Of a DNA stretch of 64,000 nucleotides, positions 21,880 through 29,569 are shown in pieces; position 1 is the stretch's first letter; the number at the start of each line of letters is the position of its first letter. The position numbers and the translations under genes are program-made. This DNA is from Rhizobium sp. CF080. Its GTDB lineage: Bacteria > Pseudomonadota > Alphaproteobacteria > Rhizobiales > Rhizobiaceae. The DNA lies in NCBI RefSeq assembly GCF_000282095.2, contig NZ_AKKC02000015.1, positions 124,001 to 188,000 on the forward strand, written 5' to 3'. The notes beneath the pieces are model-generated. The model had not been told where the DNA came from, made no database searches, and saw only the letters and a program-made list of their open reading frames with translations.

Positions 21880-23030
21880 AGGGCCACATCACAGAACGCT
21901 CTCCCAGCAAATGGGCCATCGTCCTCGACGTGCCCGACCCAGAAACCGGCAAGCGCCGCCGCAAGTGGCATACCTTCCACGGAACGAAGCGCCAGGCCGA
22001 GACCGAGTGCGCTCGCCTGATCGCCGAATTGGACGGTGGAAGCTACATCGAGCCGGCCAAAACGACGGTGCGGGAATTCTTCGTCGAATGGCTGAAGCAC
22101 GAGAAGGCGAACGTATCGCCGAAGACGCACCAACGTTACGAAGAGCTGCTCCTGAAGAACGTGGCCCCGATACTTGGCTCCATCACGCTCAACAAGCTCA
22201 CCGCGGCGAAGATCGATGGGGCCTGGGGCAAGTTGCTCGAGAGCGGTCGTAGGGATGGAAAGGGGGGATTATCTCCCCGCACAGTCGGACACTGCCGCCG
22301 CGTCATGCTGACTGCTATGGAGCAGGCCGTGACGTGGGATCTGATGAAAAGGAACCCCGTAGCCGTCACTCGGCCGCCAAAGGTCGAGCGTTCCAAGATG
22401 GAGGCTTTCGACGCCCCGCAAACGTCCGTCATGCTCGACGACCTACGATCGAGCCGGGTATTCATCCCTGCTCTGCTGGCGGCGCTCTGTGGTCTCAGGA
22501 GGGGTGAGATCCTTGCTCTCCGTTGGCGGAACATTGATTTCGCGAACGCCGCTGTAGCGGTCAGGGAGAGCGCCGAACAGGTAGGGACGGAAGTCCGGTA
22601 CAAAGAGACCAAGTCGGGTAAGGCCCGCACTGTGGCGCTCTCTTCGACCGTCCTTGAGGAACTGAAGCGCCACCGGCTCGCCCAGGCGGAGGAACAGCTT
22701 AAGATCGGGATTCGGCCCGGTGATGATTCTTTCGTGGTGGCTCAGGCCGACGGCCGCCCGCTGAAGCCGGTTTCGCTCACGCACGAGTGGACTAGGTTGC
22801 TCGCGAAGACGTCCCTGCCCCGCATCCGCTTCCACGATCTGAGGCACTCGCACGCCACGCAGCTCTTGGCCGCCGGCGTCCATCCGAAGATCGCAAGCGA
22901 GCGCCTCGGGCATTCGACGATCGGGATCACGCTCGACCTGTACTCGCACGTCATGCCCGGGATGCAAGCGAATGCTGCGGAGCAAGTTGACGCTGCGATC
23001 AAAGCTGCTAAAAAGCCAGCCATCGAGTGA
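21876..23030 (+). CDS. int: Tyrosine recombinase (phage integrase)
   Basis: 384 residues. An N-terminal arm-binding-type region (about 1-60, with SPSKWAIVLDVPDPETGKRR), a core-binding SAM-like domain (about 61-155) and a catalytic domain with the full set of active residues: R208 (GLRRGEIL), K246 (TKSGK), H320 and R323 (HDLRHSH), H346 (LGHST) and Y356 (DLYSHV). Catalyses site-specific recombination between attP and the tRNA-Ser gene. It ends 77 bp before the intact tRNA and points toward it, so its transcript may run into the tRNA. Translation is coupled to the RHH gene by ATGA. Confidence 0.95.
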   Translation: MKGHITERSPSKWAIVLDVPDPETGKRRRKWHTFHGTKRQAETECARLIAELDGGSYIEPAKTTVREFFVEWLKHEKANVSPKTHQRYEELLLKNVAPILGSITLNKLTAAKIDGAWGKLLESGRRDGKGGLSPRTVGHCRRVMLTAMEQAVTWDLMKRNPVAVTRPPKVERSKMEAFDAPQTSVMLDDLRSSRVFIPALLAALCGLRRGEILALRWRNIDFANAAVAVRESAEQVGTEVRYKETKSGKARTVALSSTVLEELKRHRLAQAEEQLKIGIRPGDDSFVVAQADGRPLKPVSLTHEWTRLLAKTSLPRIRFHDLRHSHATQLLAAGVHPKIASERLGHSTIGITLDLYSHVMPGMQANAAEQVDAAIKAAKKPAIE

Positions 23031-23033
23031 TTG

Positions 23034-23051
23034 GGTAGCAAATCGGTAGCA
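23034..23051 (+). promoter_or_regulatory. Right arm-type integrase site candidate (paired GGTAGCA)
   Basis: GGTAGCA at 23034-23040 and 23045-23051, with the same 11-bp spacing and the same orientation as at 4132-4149. It starts three bases after the integrase stop. The repetition at both ends of the element supports a recombination role. Confidence 0.55.
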
Positions 23052-23107
23052 AGTGCCGTTTTCGAGAATTCAACAGAAAGTGGATTTCTCAACCTTTTCA
23101 ATCGGAT

Positions 23108-23197
23108 GGAAGAGTGTCCGAGTGGTTTAAGGAACCGGTCTTGAAAACCGGCGTGCGGGAGACCGTACCGTGGGTTCGAATCCCACCTCTTCCGCCA
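23108..23197 (+). tRNA. tRNA-Ser (anticodon UGA), intact, with element-derived 5' half
   Basis: 90-nt gene with encoded CCA. Acceptor strands GGAAGAG and CTCTTCC pair fully. The anticodon loop CTTGAAA gives UGA between CCGGT and ACCGG. A long variable arm follows, and the T-loop TTCGAAT is canonical. Bases 23108-23146 are identical to attL. The original promoter lies at the other end of the element; upstream of this copy I see only element sequence and no strong -35/-10 pair. Expression may come from integrase read-through or from a weak element promoter. Function of the tRNA itself should be normal. Confidence 0.96.
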
Positions 23198-23441
23198 ATC
23201 AGCCGATTACCGCGTCGCTGTCTGGCTGAGCCTGACACTGACTGAGACACTCTTGAGCTCTCGCCATATCGCCGAGGTTCGCGTGGAAACGGTAAGAGCC
23301 GGCATTCGGCTCGAAGCCGCCGCAGATTTCGCTTCCGTTGCCCGCTTAGACGGCTGCTTCACAAGCGAAAGTGGCTGCCCGGCCCTTGATGCATCTCAAA
23401 GTGATCGCGCCGACGAATACGTCATAACGTTGGGCCGGTGC

Positions 23442-23990
23442 CTAAGCCTTCCAATACTGCGCCTCAAACGGCTCGTCCAACGCCGGGTTGGTAATATTCC
23501 CCGCGTAATTCGCCATCACCGAGACCGCAAGCCCGGCGATCACTTCCAGTACTTGATCCTGCCCGAAGCCCACGCCGGTGAACGCGGAAATGTCCTGTTC
23601 GCCCACATGGCCACGCTTGTCGATCAACACGCGCGTGAAGCTGGAGAGCGCGGCGTATTTGGCATCTTTCGGCAACCGCCTTTCGCGAATTGCGCCAACA
23701 TCGTCGGCGTCGACCCCTTCCTTCAGTGCCATCGTCGAATGGAAGGCGACGGCCCATGCGCAGGTGTTGGCAACGGCGTTGGTCAACAGCAGCACCTGCT
23801 TCTGCGGACCGTTGAAACTACCGCCGTGGAAATTGCCGAAGGCACCGACGAAGCCGTTGATCAGTGTCGGTGACTCCGCCATCGTCGCGGCCAAGTTGGG
23901 AATGAGGCCGACCGCCTGCTTTAATCCTTGCAAGGCGAGCGTGGATTTTTCGGGGGCAGATTCGAGGGTGTGGACGCGATATTGGTGCAT
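23442..23990 (-). CDS. Carboxymuconolactone decarboxylase family protein (AhpD-like)
   Basis: 182 residues, an all-helical CMD-domain protein of the AhpD-like group, with the central LLTNAVANTCAWAVAFHSTM helix. The usual redox CxxC is reduced to a single cysteine (CAWA), so a peroxidase-partner disulfide role is doubtful. No signal peptide. AGGAT precedes the ATG. It is divergent from an MmyB-type regulator, a pairing seen repeatedly in bacterial genomes. The 244 bp before its stop, back to the tRNA, hold no gene I can support. Confidence 0.8.
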   Translation of the reverse strand: MHQYRVHTLESAPEKSTLALQGLKQAVGLIPNLAATMAESPTLINGFVGAFGNFHGGSFNGPQKQVLLLTNAVANTCAWAVAFHSTMALKEGVDADDVGAIRERRLPKDAKYAALSSFTRVLIDKRGHVGEQDISAFTGVGFGQDQVLEVIAGLAVSVMANYAGNITNPALDEPFEAQYWKA

Positions 23991-24065
23991 GGTGAAATCC
24001 TATGAGGGGATGAGCACGCGGCAGATGCTGCGCTGGCTGTACTGTTGGCCGGCACGGGCTGAGCC

Positions 24066-24158
24066 TCAATTCCCTGTCAGGTAAGTTGGTCGCGGAAACG
24101 ATTGGAAAAGGTACTCTTGTCGCGCGTCTGAATTGCCGCTTACCTGACAGGGAATTGA
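24066..24158. promoter_or_regulatory. 20-bp perfect inverted repeat in divergent promoter region
   Basis: TCAATTCCCTGTCAGGTAAG at 24066-24085 and its exact reverse complement at 24139-24158, with 53 bp between. Each arm contains the small palindrome CCTGTCAGG. The right arm ends 19 bp before the regulator start and the left arm is 76 bp from the CMD gene start. Most likely two operators for the MmyB-type regulator. No target-site duplication flanks the pair, which argues against a small transposon. Confidence 0.6.
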
Positions 24159-24177
24159 CCCCGTCCATGGAAGAGAT

Positions 24178-25101
24178 ATGTCGCACATCATGTTCGCTCC
24201 ACTTTCCTCTGCGTCGGTCGCGGCAGGCGCGCAGATTGGCTCGCTGCTGCAGTACTGGCGCAAGACACGCAGCCTCAGCCAGCTGGCGCTGGCGCATGAG
24301 GCCGGGGTGTCGCCACGCCACATCTGCTTTCTTGAGACCGGTCGCGCGAAGCCGAGCCGCGAAATGGTGCTGCTGCTTTCCAACGTGCTCGATATTCCTT
24401 TGCGCGAGCGCAACGTACTGCTCCTCGCCGCCGGCTTTGCGCCTGTGTATGCCGAGACCGCGCTCGAAGCGCCGGAACTCGGCGCGGTGCAGACGGCGTT
24501 ACGCGCAATCCTGCGCCAGCAGGAGCCGTTTCCGGCGGTGGTCATGAACCGGCACTGGGACATCCTTCACACCAACGAGGCCGCCCAGCGCTTCTTTGGC
24601 CTGCTGCTTGGCGAGCCCGCGTCCGCCGGGCCGGCCAACGTGGTGCGGATGATGTTCAATTCGAACGGCCTGCGTCCGTTTGTCAGCAACTGGGAGACGG
24701 TGGCCGGGGCGCTGATTCAGCGTGTGCATCGCGAGGCCGTTAGTGGTGTGACCGACCCGGCGACCGCTCGGTTGCTGGAAGAAGTGCTGGCTTACGCGGA
24801 CGTACCAAAGCACCTGCGCCGGCCGAATCCGAACACGCCATCGATGCCGGTGATACCGGTATGCTTTCGCAAGGATGAGCACATTTTCAACTTTTTCTCG
24901 ACCGTTACCACACTGGGCACGCCGCAGGATGTGACGCTACAGGAGCTGCGCATCGAGTGCTTCTTCCCCGCAGATGCCGCGACAGAGGCGCGGGCTTTGC
25001 GTGAACTCGCTCCAAGGCCTCGAAGCGCTCCGGTGGATGAGGATCATTCGATCTCAGAAGGTTCGACTTCCACCTCTTTGCGGACGTCTTCCACCACCTG
25101 A
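24178..25101 (+). CDS. XRE-family regulator with MmyB-like ligand domain
   Basis: 307 residues. Residues about 18-75 form an XRE-type helix-turn-helix (LLQYWRKTRSLSQLALAHEA; SPRHICFLETGRAKPSREMV). Residues about 100-275 are the MmyB-like PAS-type domain (NRHWDILHTNEAAQRFF, then FFSTVTTLGTPQDVTLQELR). The last 30 residues are Ser/Thr-rich and low complexity, unlike the family, perhaps from a shifted 3' end. A regulator of the divergent CMD gene and of itself through the inverted repeat at 24066-24158 is the simplest reading. Start ATG at 24178; a second ATG four codons on is possible. Confidence 0.85.
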   Translation: MSHIMFAPLSSASVAAGAQIGSLLQYWRKTRSLSQLALAHEAGVSPRHICFLETGRAKPSREMVLLLSNVLDIPLRERNVLLLAAGFAPVYAETALEAPELGAVQTALRAILRQQEPFPAVVMNRHWDILHTNEAAQRFFGLLLGEPASAGPANVVRMMFNSNGLRPFVSNWETVAGALIQRVHREAVSGVTDPATARLLEEVLAYADVPKHLRRPNPNTPSMPVIPVCFRKDEHIFNFFSTVTTLGTPQDVTLQELRIECFFPADAATEARALRELAPRPRSAPVDEDHSISEGSTSTSLRTSSTT

Positions 25102-25269
25102 GAGGAATTTGGAGGGCTATGGTGCGCAGGCATAGTTCTCATCACTATCCCGCACGGCCCGCCATGCTTGCCGTTGGCAAAGGCGGTTTCCGTCAATCCG
25201 ATCGCCGATCGTCGTTAACGAGGCGGGCCATTTGCCTTTCGCGAGGGAAAGATACCGAGCCCGACCTCG

Positions 25270-25749
25270 TCAACCCTTAGCAAAACCTCTCAGCGTCTCG
25301 CCGGAAAGCCGGTAGCGGATCCACTCGGTCATCGGTTCGGCGCCGATCGCTTCGTAGACCCGGATCGCCGGCTCGTTCCAGTCGAGCACGCTCCATTCGA
25401 AACGGCCGCAGCCGTTCTCGACGGCGATCTGCGCGAGCCGTTGCAGCATCGCCTTGCCGGCGCCGAACCCGCGCGCCTTCGGCGTCACATACAGGTCTTC
25501 GAGATAAAGCCCGTTCTTCGCCTGCCAGGTCGAATAGCTGAAGAACCAGATGGCCATGCCGACGGGGACGCCGTCCTGCTCGCAGACCAGTGCCCGGGTT
25601 ACCGACGTCTCGCCGAAAATGGAGCTCTCGATCGTCTCGACGGTCGCCGCAACCTCGTGCTCGGCCTTTTCGTAGATCGCCAGTTCGCGGATGAAACCGA
25701 GCAGCGTCGCCGCATCCTGGCGGACGGCCTCACGTATGGTCAACACCAT
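25270..25749 (-). CDS. GNAT family N-acetyltransferase
   Basis: 159 residues, single GNAT domain. The acetyl-CoA loop reads RGFGAGKAMLQRLAQIA (motif A, about 93-109), preceded by the strand GLYLEDLYVTPKA, and motif B is FEWSVLDWNEPAIRVYEAIG. The LEDLYV and DWNEPAI segments match diamine (spermidine/thialysine-type) acetyltransferases. The acyl acceptor is not determinable from sequence. It lies 76 bp upstream of the stop of a DnaJ-like gene, on the same strand. The 25102-25269 gap before it has no gene. Confidence 0.88.
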   Translation of the reverse strand: MVLTIREAVRQDAATLLGFIRELAIYEKAEHEVAATVETIESSIFGETSVTRALVCEQDGVPVGMAIWFFSYSTWQAKNGLYLEDLYVTPKARGFGAGKAMLQRLAQIAVENGCGRFEWSVLDWNEPAIRVYEAIGAEPMTEWIRYRLSGETLRGFAKG

Positions 25750-25825
25750 CGAAAACCCTTTGAATTGAATGGGCTGAAGCTATGTCTTGAGGCGAGCTTC
25801 AGTGTCAAGGGATGTGCCTCGGCGC

Positions 25826-26443
25826 TCACTCGGCGGCCGTCTTGATCTCGATGACTTCGACCTCGTAGGAATAGCCGTCAAGCATGCCATAGGCCTGCTC
25901 GATGTTGCCGATCTCGGTCTCGGCCTTGCCGATCGCGTCGTTGATGGCCTCGCAGCGGGACCGCAACATGCGCCCCAGCACATCCGCATTCGGCTTGCGG
26001 CCGATGCGATCGATATGGTTGCGGATGCGGGCGCGGTGCCGCTCCATTTCGAGGATGTGGAAACGGGCATTGACGATCTTGTCAGTAAGCTTGCGCCTTA
26101 TGGCGGCGACGGGATCGAAGCTTCCCGGCTCGCGCTCGTCGAGAATGATCTCGTTGACCAGCGTTTCGAGAATCACCAGCCCCTGCAGGTCCTTCGTGTC
26201 GGCGAGCTCAGGGTCGTAACCCGTGTCGTCGTAGACTTTTCGGCGTACCGGATCGGAGAGCAGTTCATAGGACACGGTCAGTTTTCCGAATGCATCGACG
26301 TCGCCGCCGGCATCCGGATGAACCGTTTTCGCGCGTTTGCGATAGGCAGACTTGATGGCTACGCCATCCGCCTCGCGCGAAACACCAAGCATCTCATAAG
26401 GGTCGATCACAGTGTCACCTGTTTTCGGCAAATCCGGTTTCAT
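25826..26443 (-). CDS. DnaJ-domain protein
   Basis: 205 residues with an N-terminal J domain (about 14-78: DPYEMLGVSREADGVAIKSA, then HPDAGGDVDAFGKL and YELLSDPVRRKVYDD) including the HPD triad that stimulates DnaK ATPase. There is no G/F region or zinc finger. The C-terminal part is helical, with basic and acidic segments (DKIVNARFHILEMERHRARI). It is a J-domain co-chaperone of unknown client, not a full DnaJ. No signal peptide. It lies between the GNAT and MFS genes on the same strand. Confidence 0.88.
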   Translation of the reverse strand: MKPDLPKTGDTVIDPYEMLGVSREADGVAIKSAYRKRAKTVHPDAGGDVDAFGKLTVSYELLSDPVRRKVYDDTGYDPELADTKDLQGLVILETLVNEIILDEREPGSFDPVAAIRRKLTDKIVNARFHILEMERHRARIRNHIDRIGRKPNADVLGRMLRSRCEAINDAIGKAETEIGNIEQAYGMLDGYSYEVEVIEIKTAAE

Positions 26444-26536
26444 TGTCTAACGGCTAAGGCCAGCGGTCTCAACCCCTCACCGACTCTTGTGGCCAATTAT
26501 GGGCAGGGTCATGCCCCTGCCTGTCTTTCCCACAGA

Positions 26537-27718
26537 CTAGTTCTCTTGATCTATCCGCCTTGGCCCAGCGATGCCGCGCGGCCAGGTCAGGCGTCTGCCT
26601 TCGGCGACCGGTGCCATCAGGAAGCTGACCAGCACGCAGGGCAGAAGCACGAGGAAAGTCGCGACCAGGCTTATATGTTCGGCGATGAAGCCAAGCAGCG
26701 GAGGGACGCCAATCGTCGACAGCATCAGCGTCAGGGACAGCGCCGCAAGGTTTTCCGACGGCTTGCCCTTGCCGAGTGCGATCGTCGTCGAGACCGCCAG
26801 CGGAAAAGCAAGCGCCACGCCACAGCCGATCAGGAAAAGTGCCGCACCCGCAAGCGTCAGGTCCGGCGTCGCCACCAGAAGCGTGACCCCGGCTGCGACC
26901 GAAACGGCCGAGGCACGCACCAGAACCCTCGGGCCAAAACTATCTCGCAGCATGTCGCCGCAGAGCCGCGTCAACCCCATGCCGATGGTGAAGGCGGCGT
27001 AGAGTACGCCGGCAATCGCCGGATCGGCATTCAAGTGTTCGCGCAGGAAAAAGATGCCCCAGTCGTAAATCGCGCCCTCGACGATACAGAGACCGAAAAC
27101 CATCACGCAGATCAGCAGGATCTTCCTGTCGGGAAGCACGTAGGCCGAACCCTTGCGGTCGCGCGGCGTCTCCGGTGCCGGGTCTTTCGGTGTAACCCAG
27201 AAGACAAATAAACAGGCGGCGATGACGAAACCGGTGGCGAGCGTCTGCTGGACGAAGGGCGTCACCGCCTTTTCGGCGAGGAAGCCGGAACACAAGGATC
27301 CGACCAGCAGGCCGATCGACCAGAAACCATGGCTGCGCGACAGCACCTTCCGGCCGGTGCGCTGCTCGATGCCGGCGGAAATCATGTTGGCGGCAACATC
27401 GAAAATCGTGCGGAAAAAGCCGAACAAAAAGAAACAGATCACAAAGCCCGCGACCGGCAGGACAGTGAGCGCCGGGCTGAGCAGGGCGCAGATCGGCAAG
27501 GTCACGAGCGCCGTCAGCCGCGGGGAGAAACGGTCGTTGATGCGACCGGCAAGCGGCAGGGCGAGAAATGTGCCGAGAGGAGCACTCAGCAGGGCCAGAC
27601 CGAGCGCGGCCTTGTCGATCCCCATCGAGGCCTGAATGGCCGGCAGCCGGGTGAACAGCGAAATGAACAGGATCGCATTGCTGAAATAGAGCAGAGCGGG
27701 CGGTAAAAGGCTTTTCAT
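26537..27718 (-). CDS. MFS transporter (YbjJ-like)
   Basis: 393 residues with about twelve hydrophobic segments in two six-helix halves. The first half shows FSNAILFISLFTRLPAIQAS and the MFS loop 2-3 motif GRINDRFSPR. The sixth-seventh helix linker is the hydrophilic PKDPAPETPRDRKGS stretch. It lies in the inner membrane, with substrate unknown; size and helix pattern match small sugar or drug exporter-like MFS proteins such as YbjJ. The ATG at 27718 is preceded by no strong AGGAG. About 284 bp without a gene lie between it and the divergent DUF4864 gene. Confidence 0.8.
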   Translation of the reverse strand: MKSLLPPALLYFSNAILFISLFTRLPAIQASMGIDKAALGLALLSAPLGTFLALPLAGRINDRFSPRLTALVTLPICALLSPALTVLPVAGFVICFFLFGFFRTIFDVAANMISAGIEQRTGRKVLSRSHGFWSIGLLVGSLCSGFLAEKAVTPFVQQTLATGFVIAACLFVFWVTPKDPAPETPRDRKGSAYVLPDRKILLICVMVFGLCIVEGAIYDWGIFFLREHLNADPAIAGVLYAAFTIGMGLTRLCGDMLRDSFGPRVLVRASAVSVAAGVTLLVATPDLTLAGAALFLIGCGVALAFPLAVSTTIALGKGKPSENLAALSLTLMLSTIGVPPLLGFIAEHISLVATFLVLLPCVLVSFLMAPVAEGRRLTWPRGIAGPRRIDQEN

Positions 27719-28002
27719 CGAAATTGCATGTCCGGGCGAATCGAACTCCCCGCCGGATTCGTGACAGCGTCTTTACCCATCGACAAGCGACGATACCGGG
27801 ACCCTGCCCTGCGCCACCAGCGGGCGGAATATCACGAAAATGTGCAGATAACGGCTGCTTCTGCCTCAAGGCGTCATCATTCTGTAATCATTCGGATTCG
27901 CCTGCCTTGAAGAAAGGCGTTGCACGAAAAATTTGCAGGCGCCATCTTCTCCTTCCGCCGAAAGGCGCTAGCCTTCTGGTGCTCGCCCCTGGAGAAAGCC
28001 CG

Positions 28003-28428
28003 ATGCTCGTTCGATTTGTTGCTGTCGTCCTGTGTTTCGCTCTCTGTTCCCTTACCGCCGCCAGGGCCGAAGATCCGGTCGCGGATGCCCAGGCGGTGAT
28101 TTCCAGCCAGATCGCCGCACTTCGGCTCGACGATGCGGAAAAGGCCTATTCTCTCGCCTCCCCCGGCATTCGCAGCCTCTATCCCAACAAGGATCAATTC
28201 CTGGCGATGGTGAGAAAGGCCTACGAGCCGGTCTATCATGCCGGCAACTATGCTTTTGGCCGCTCCAAGATGATCGGCGGTGGCGAAGTGGTGCTGCAGG
28301 AAGTGATGATCAGCGCCAAGGAGGGCAAGGACTGGACGGCCATCTACGAGATGCGGCTGATGGACGACGGGTCCTATAAGGTCAACGGCGTGCGGATGAT
28401 CCGCAACACCGCCAGCCAGGGCATCTGA
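28003..28428 (+). CDS. Exported DUF4864 protein
   Basis: 141 residues with a Sec signal peptide (about 1-22, ending TAARAED). The mature domain, DAQAVISSQIAALRLDDAEK, YSLASPGIRSLYPNKDQFLA and MRLMDDGSYKVNGVRMI, matches the DUF4864 family, a small NTF2-like alpha+beta domain of unknown function. GGAG lies nine bases before the ATG. It converges with tgt; the two stops are 10 bp apart. Confidence 0.82.
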   Translation: MLVRFVAVVLCFALCSLTAARAEDPVADAQAVISSQIAALRLDDAEKAYSLASPGIRSLYPNKDQFLAMVRKAYEPVYHAGNYAFGRSKMIGGGEVVLQEVMISAKEGKDWTAIYEMRLMDDGSYKVNGVRMIRNTASQGI

Positions 28429-28438
28429 CAGCCTCGCG

Positions 28439-29569
28439 TCAGACGGGATCGATGTCGCCCTTCGCCCACATTTCCTGGGTTTCCGCGTAGAAATCTGCAA
28501 AGCGGCCTTCGGCGATCGACTGGCGGATGCCCTTCATCAGGTCCTGATAGTAGTTCAGGTTGTTCCAGGAGAGCAGCATGCCGCCGAGCGCTTCGTCGGC
28601 GCGCACGAGATGGTGCAGGTAGGCGCGGGAATAGTCGCGCGCGGCCGGGCAGTTCGATTCCTCGTCCAGCGGCCGCATATCCTCCGCATGGCGGGCATTG
28701 CGGATGTTGACCTTGCCGCGGCGGGTGAAGGCGAGCCCATGGCGGCCCGAACGGGTCGGCATGACGCAGTCGAACATGTCGATGCCGCGCGCCACGGATT
28801 TCAGCATGTCGTCCGGCGTGCCGACGCCCATCAGGTAACGCGGCTTTTCGAACGGCAGGACAGGCAACGTCGTCTCCAGCATCTTCAGCATGATGTCCTG
28901 CGGTTCGCCGACGGCAAGGCCGCCGACCGCATAACCCTTCAGGTCGAGCTGTTTCAGGCCTTCGGCCGAGCGGATGCGCAGGTCCGGCTGGTCGCCGCCC
29001 TGGACGATCCCGAACATCGCCTTGCCCGGCTGATCGCCAAAGGCGACGCGGCAGCGCTCGGCCCAGCGCAGTGACAGTTCCATCGCCCGCTCGATCTCCT
29101 TCGGCTCGGCCGGCAGAGCCACGCATTCGTCGAGCTGCATCTGGATGTCGGAGCCAAGCAGTCCCTGGATCTCGATCGAGCGCTCCGGCGACATGTGATG
29201 CAGGCTGCCGTCGACATGGCTCTTGAAGGTGACGCCCTTTTCGTCGAGCTTTCTCAGGCCCGAGAGCGACATGACCTGGAAGCCGCCGCTATCCGTCAGG
29301 ATCGGATGTTTCCAGCGGATCAGTTCATGCAGGCCACCCAGCCGCGCGACGCGCTCCGCACCCGGCCTCAGCATCAGGTGATAGGTATTGCCGAGAATGA
29401 TATCGGCGCCGGTATCGCGTACCTGGTCGAGATACATGGCCTTGACGGTGCCGACCGTGCCGACCGGCATGAAGGCCGGGGTGCGGATCGTGCCCCGCGG
29501 CATGGTGATCTCGCCAAGCCTGGCGCCGCCATCGGTGGCCTTGAGATTGAACTGGAAAGTCTCGGTCAT
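28439..29569 (-). CDS. tgt: tRNA-guanine transglycosylase
   Basis: Exchanges guanine 34 for preQ1 in tRNAs with GUN anticodons (queuosine pathway). 376 residues, full length, with LTDSGGFQVMSLSGLRK (catalytic-type D93) and the nucleophile region GIDMFDCVMPTRSGRHG (D267). The structural zinc site of the bacterial family, CxCxxC...H, is altered here to S305-x-C307-x-x-A310 and N336. So three of four ligands are missing, while the surrounding RDYSRAYLHHL is kept. From general memory of rhizobial Tgt, this looks lineage-typical and not a local mutation. Overlaps queA by four bases. Confidence 0.95.
   Translation of the reverse strand: MTETFQFNLKATDGGARLGEITMPRGTIRTPAFMPVGTVGTVKAMYLDQVRDTGADIILGNTYHLMLRPGAERVARLGGLHELIRWKHPILTDSGGFQVMSLSGLRKLDEKGVTFKSHVDGSLHHMSPERSIEIQGLLGSDIQMQLDECVALPAEPKEIERAMELSLRWAERCRVAFGDQPGKAMFGIVQGGDQPDLRIRSAEGLKQLDLKGYAVGGLAVGEPQDIMLKMLETTLPVLPFEKPRYLMGVGTPDDMLKSVARGIDMFDCVMPTRSGRHGLAFTRRGKVNIRNARHAEDMRPLDEESNCPAARDYSRAYLHHLVRADEALGGMLLSWNNLNYYQDLMKGIRQSIAEGRFADFYAETQEMWAKGDIDPV

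Larger units (their letters stand above)
3974..23146. mobile_element. Integrated prophage-like element in tRNA-Ser(UGA), about 19.1 kb
   Basis: Bounded by identical 39-bp direct repeats at 3974-4012 and 23108-23146, which are the 5' half of tRNA-Ser including the anticodon loop. A tyrosine recombinase gene ends 77 bp before the right repeat. Paired GGTAGCA sites lie just inside both ends. Contents: integrase, RHH and HTH regulators, a probable replication protein, a tape-measure protein, a tailspike-like protein, small exported proteins and many short unknown genes. I find no terminase, portal, capsid or lysis enzyme, so it is either a decayed prophage or a phage-dependent satellite. The direct repeats and integrase make the boundaries firm; the nature of the element is inference. 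Confidence 0.9.

Noticed and set aside
21267..22133. Long leftward open frame across the RHH and integrase genes
   Set aside because: The rightward genes have clear domains and coupled starts; the antisense translation is Ser/Arg-rich without features.
24066..24158. Miniature transposon with 20-bp terminal inverted repeats
   Set aside because: No target-site duplication flanks it and it lies exactly between two divergent promoters, so operators are more likely.
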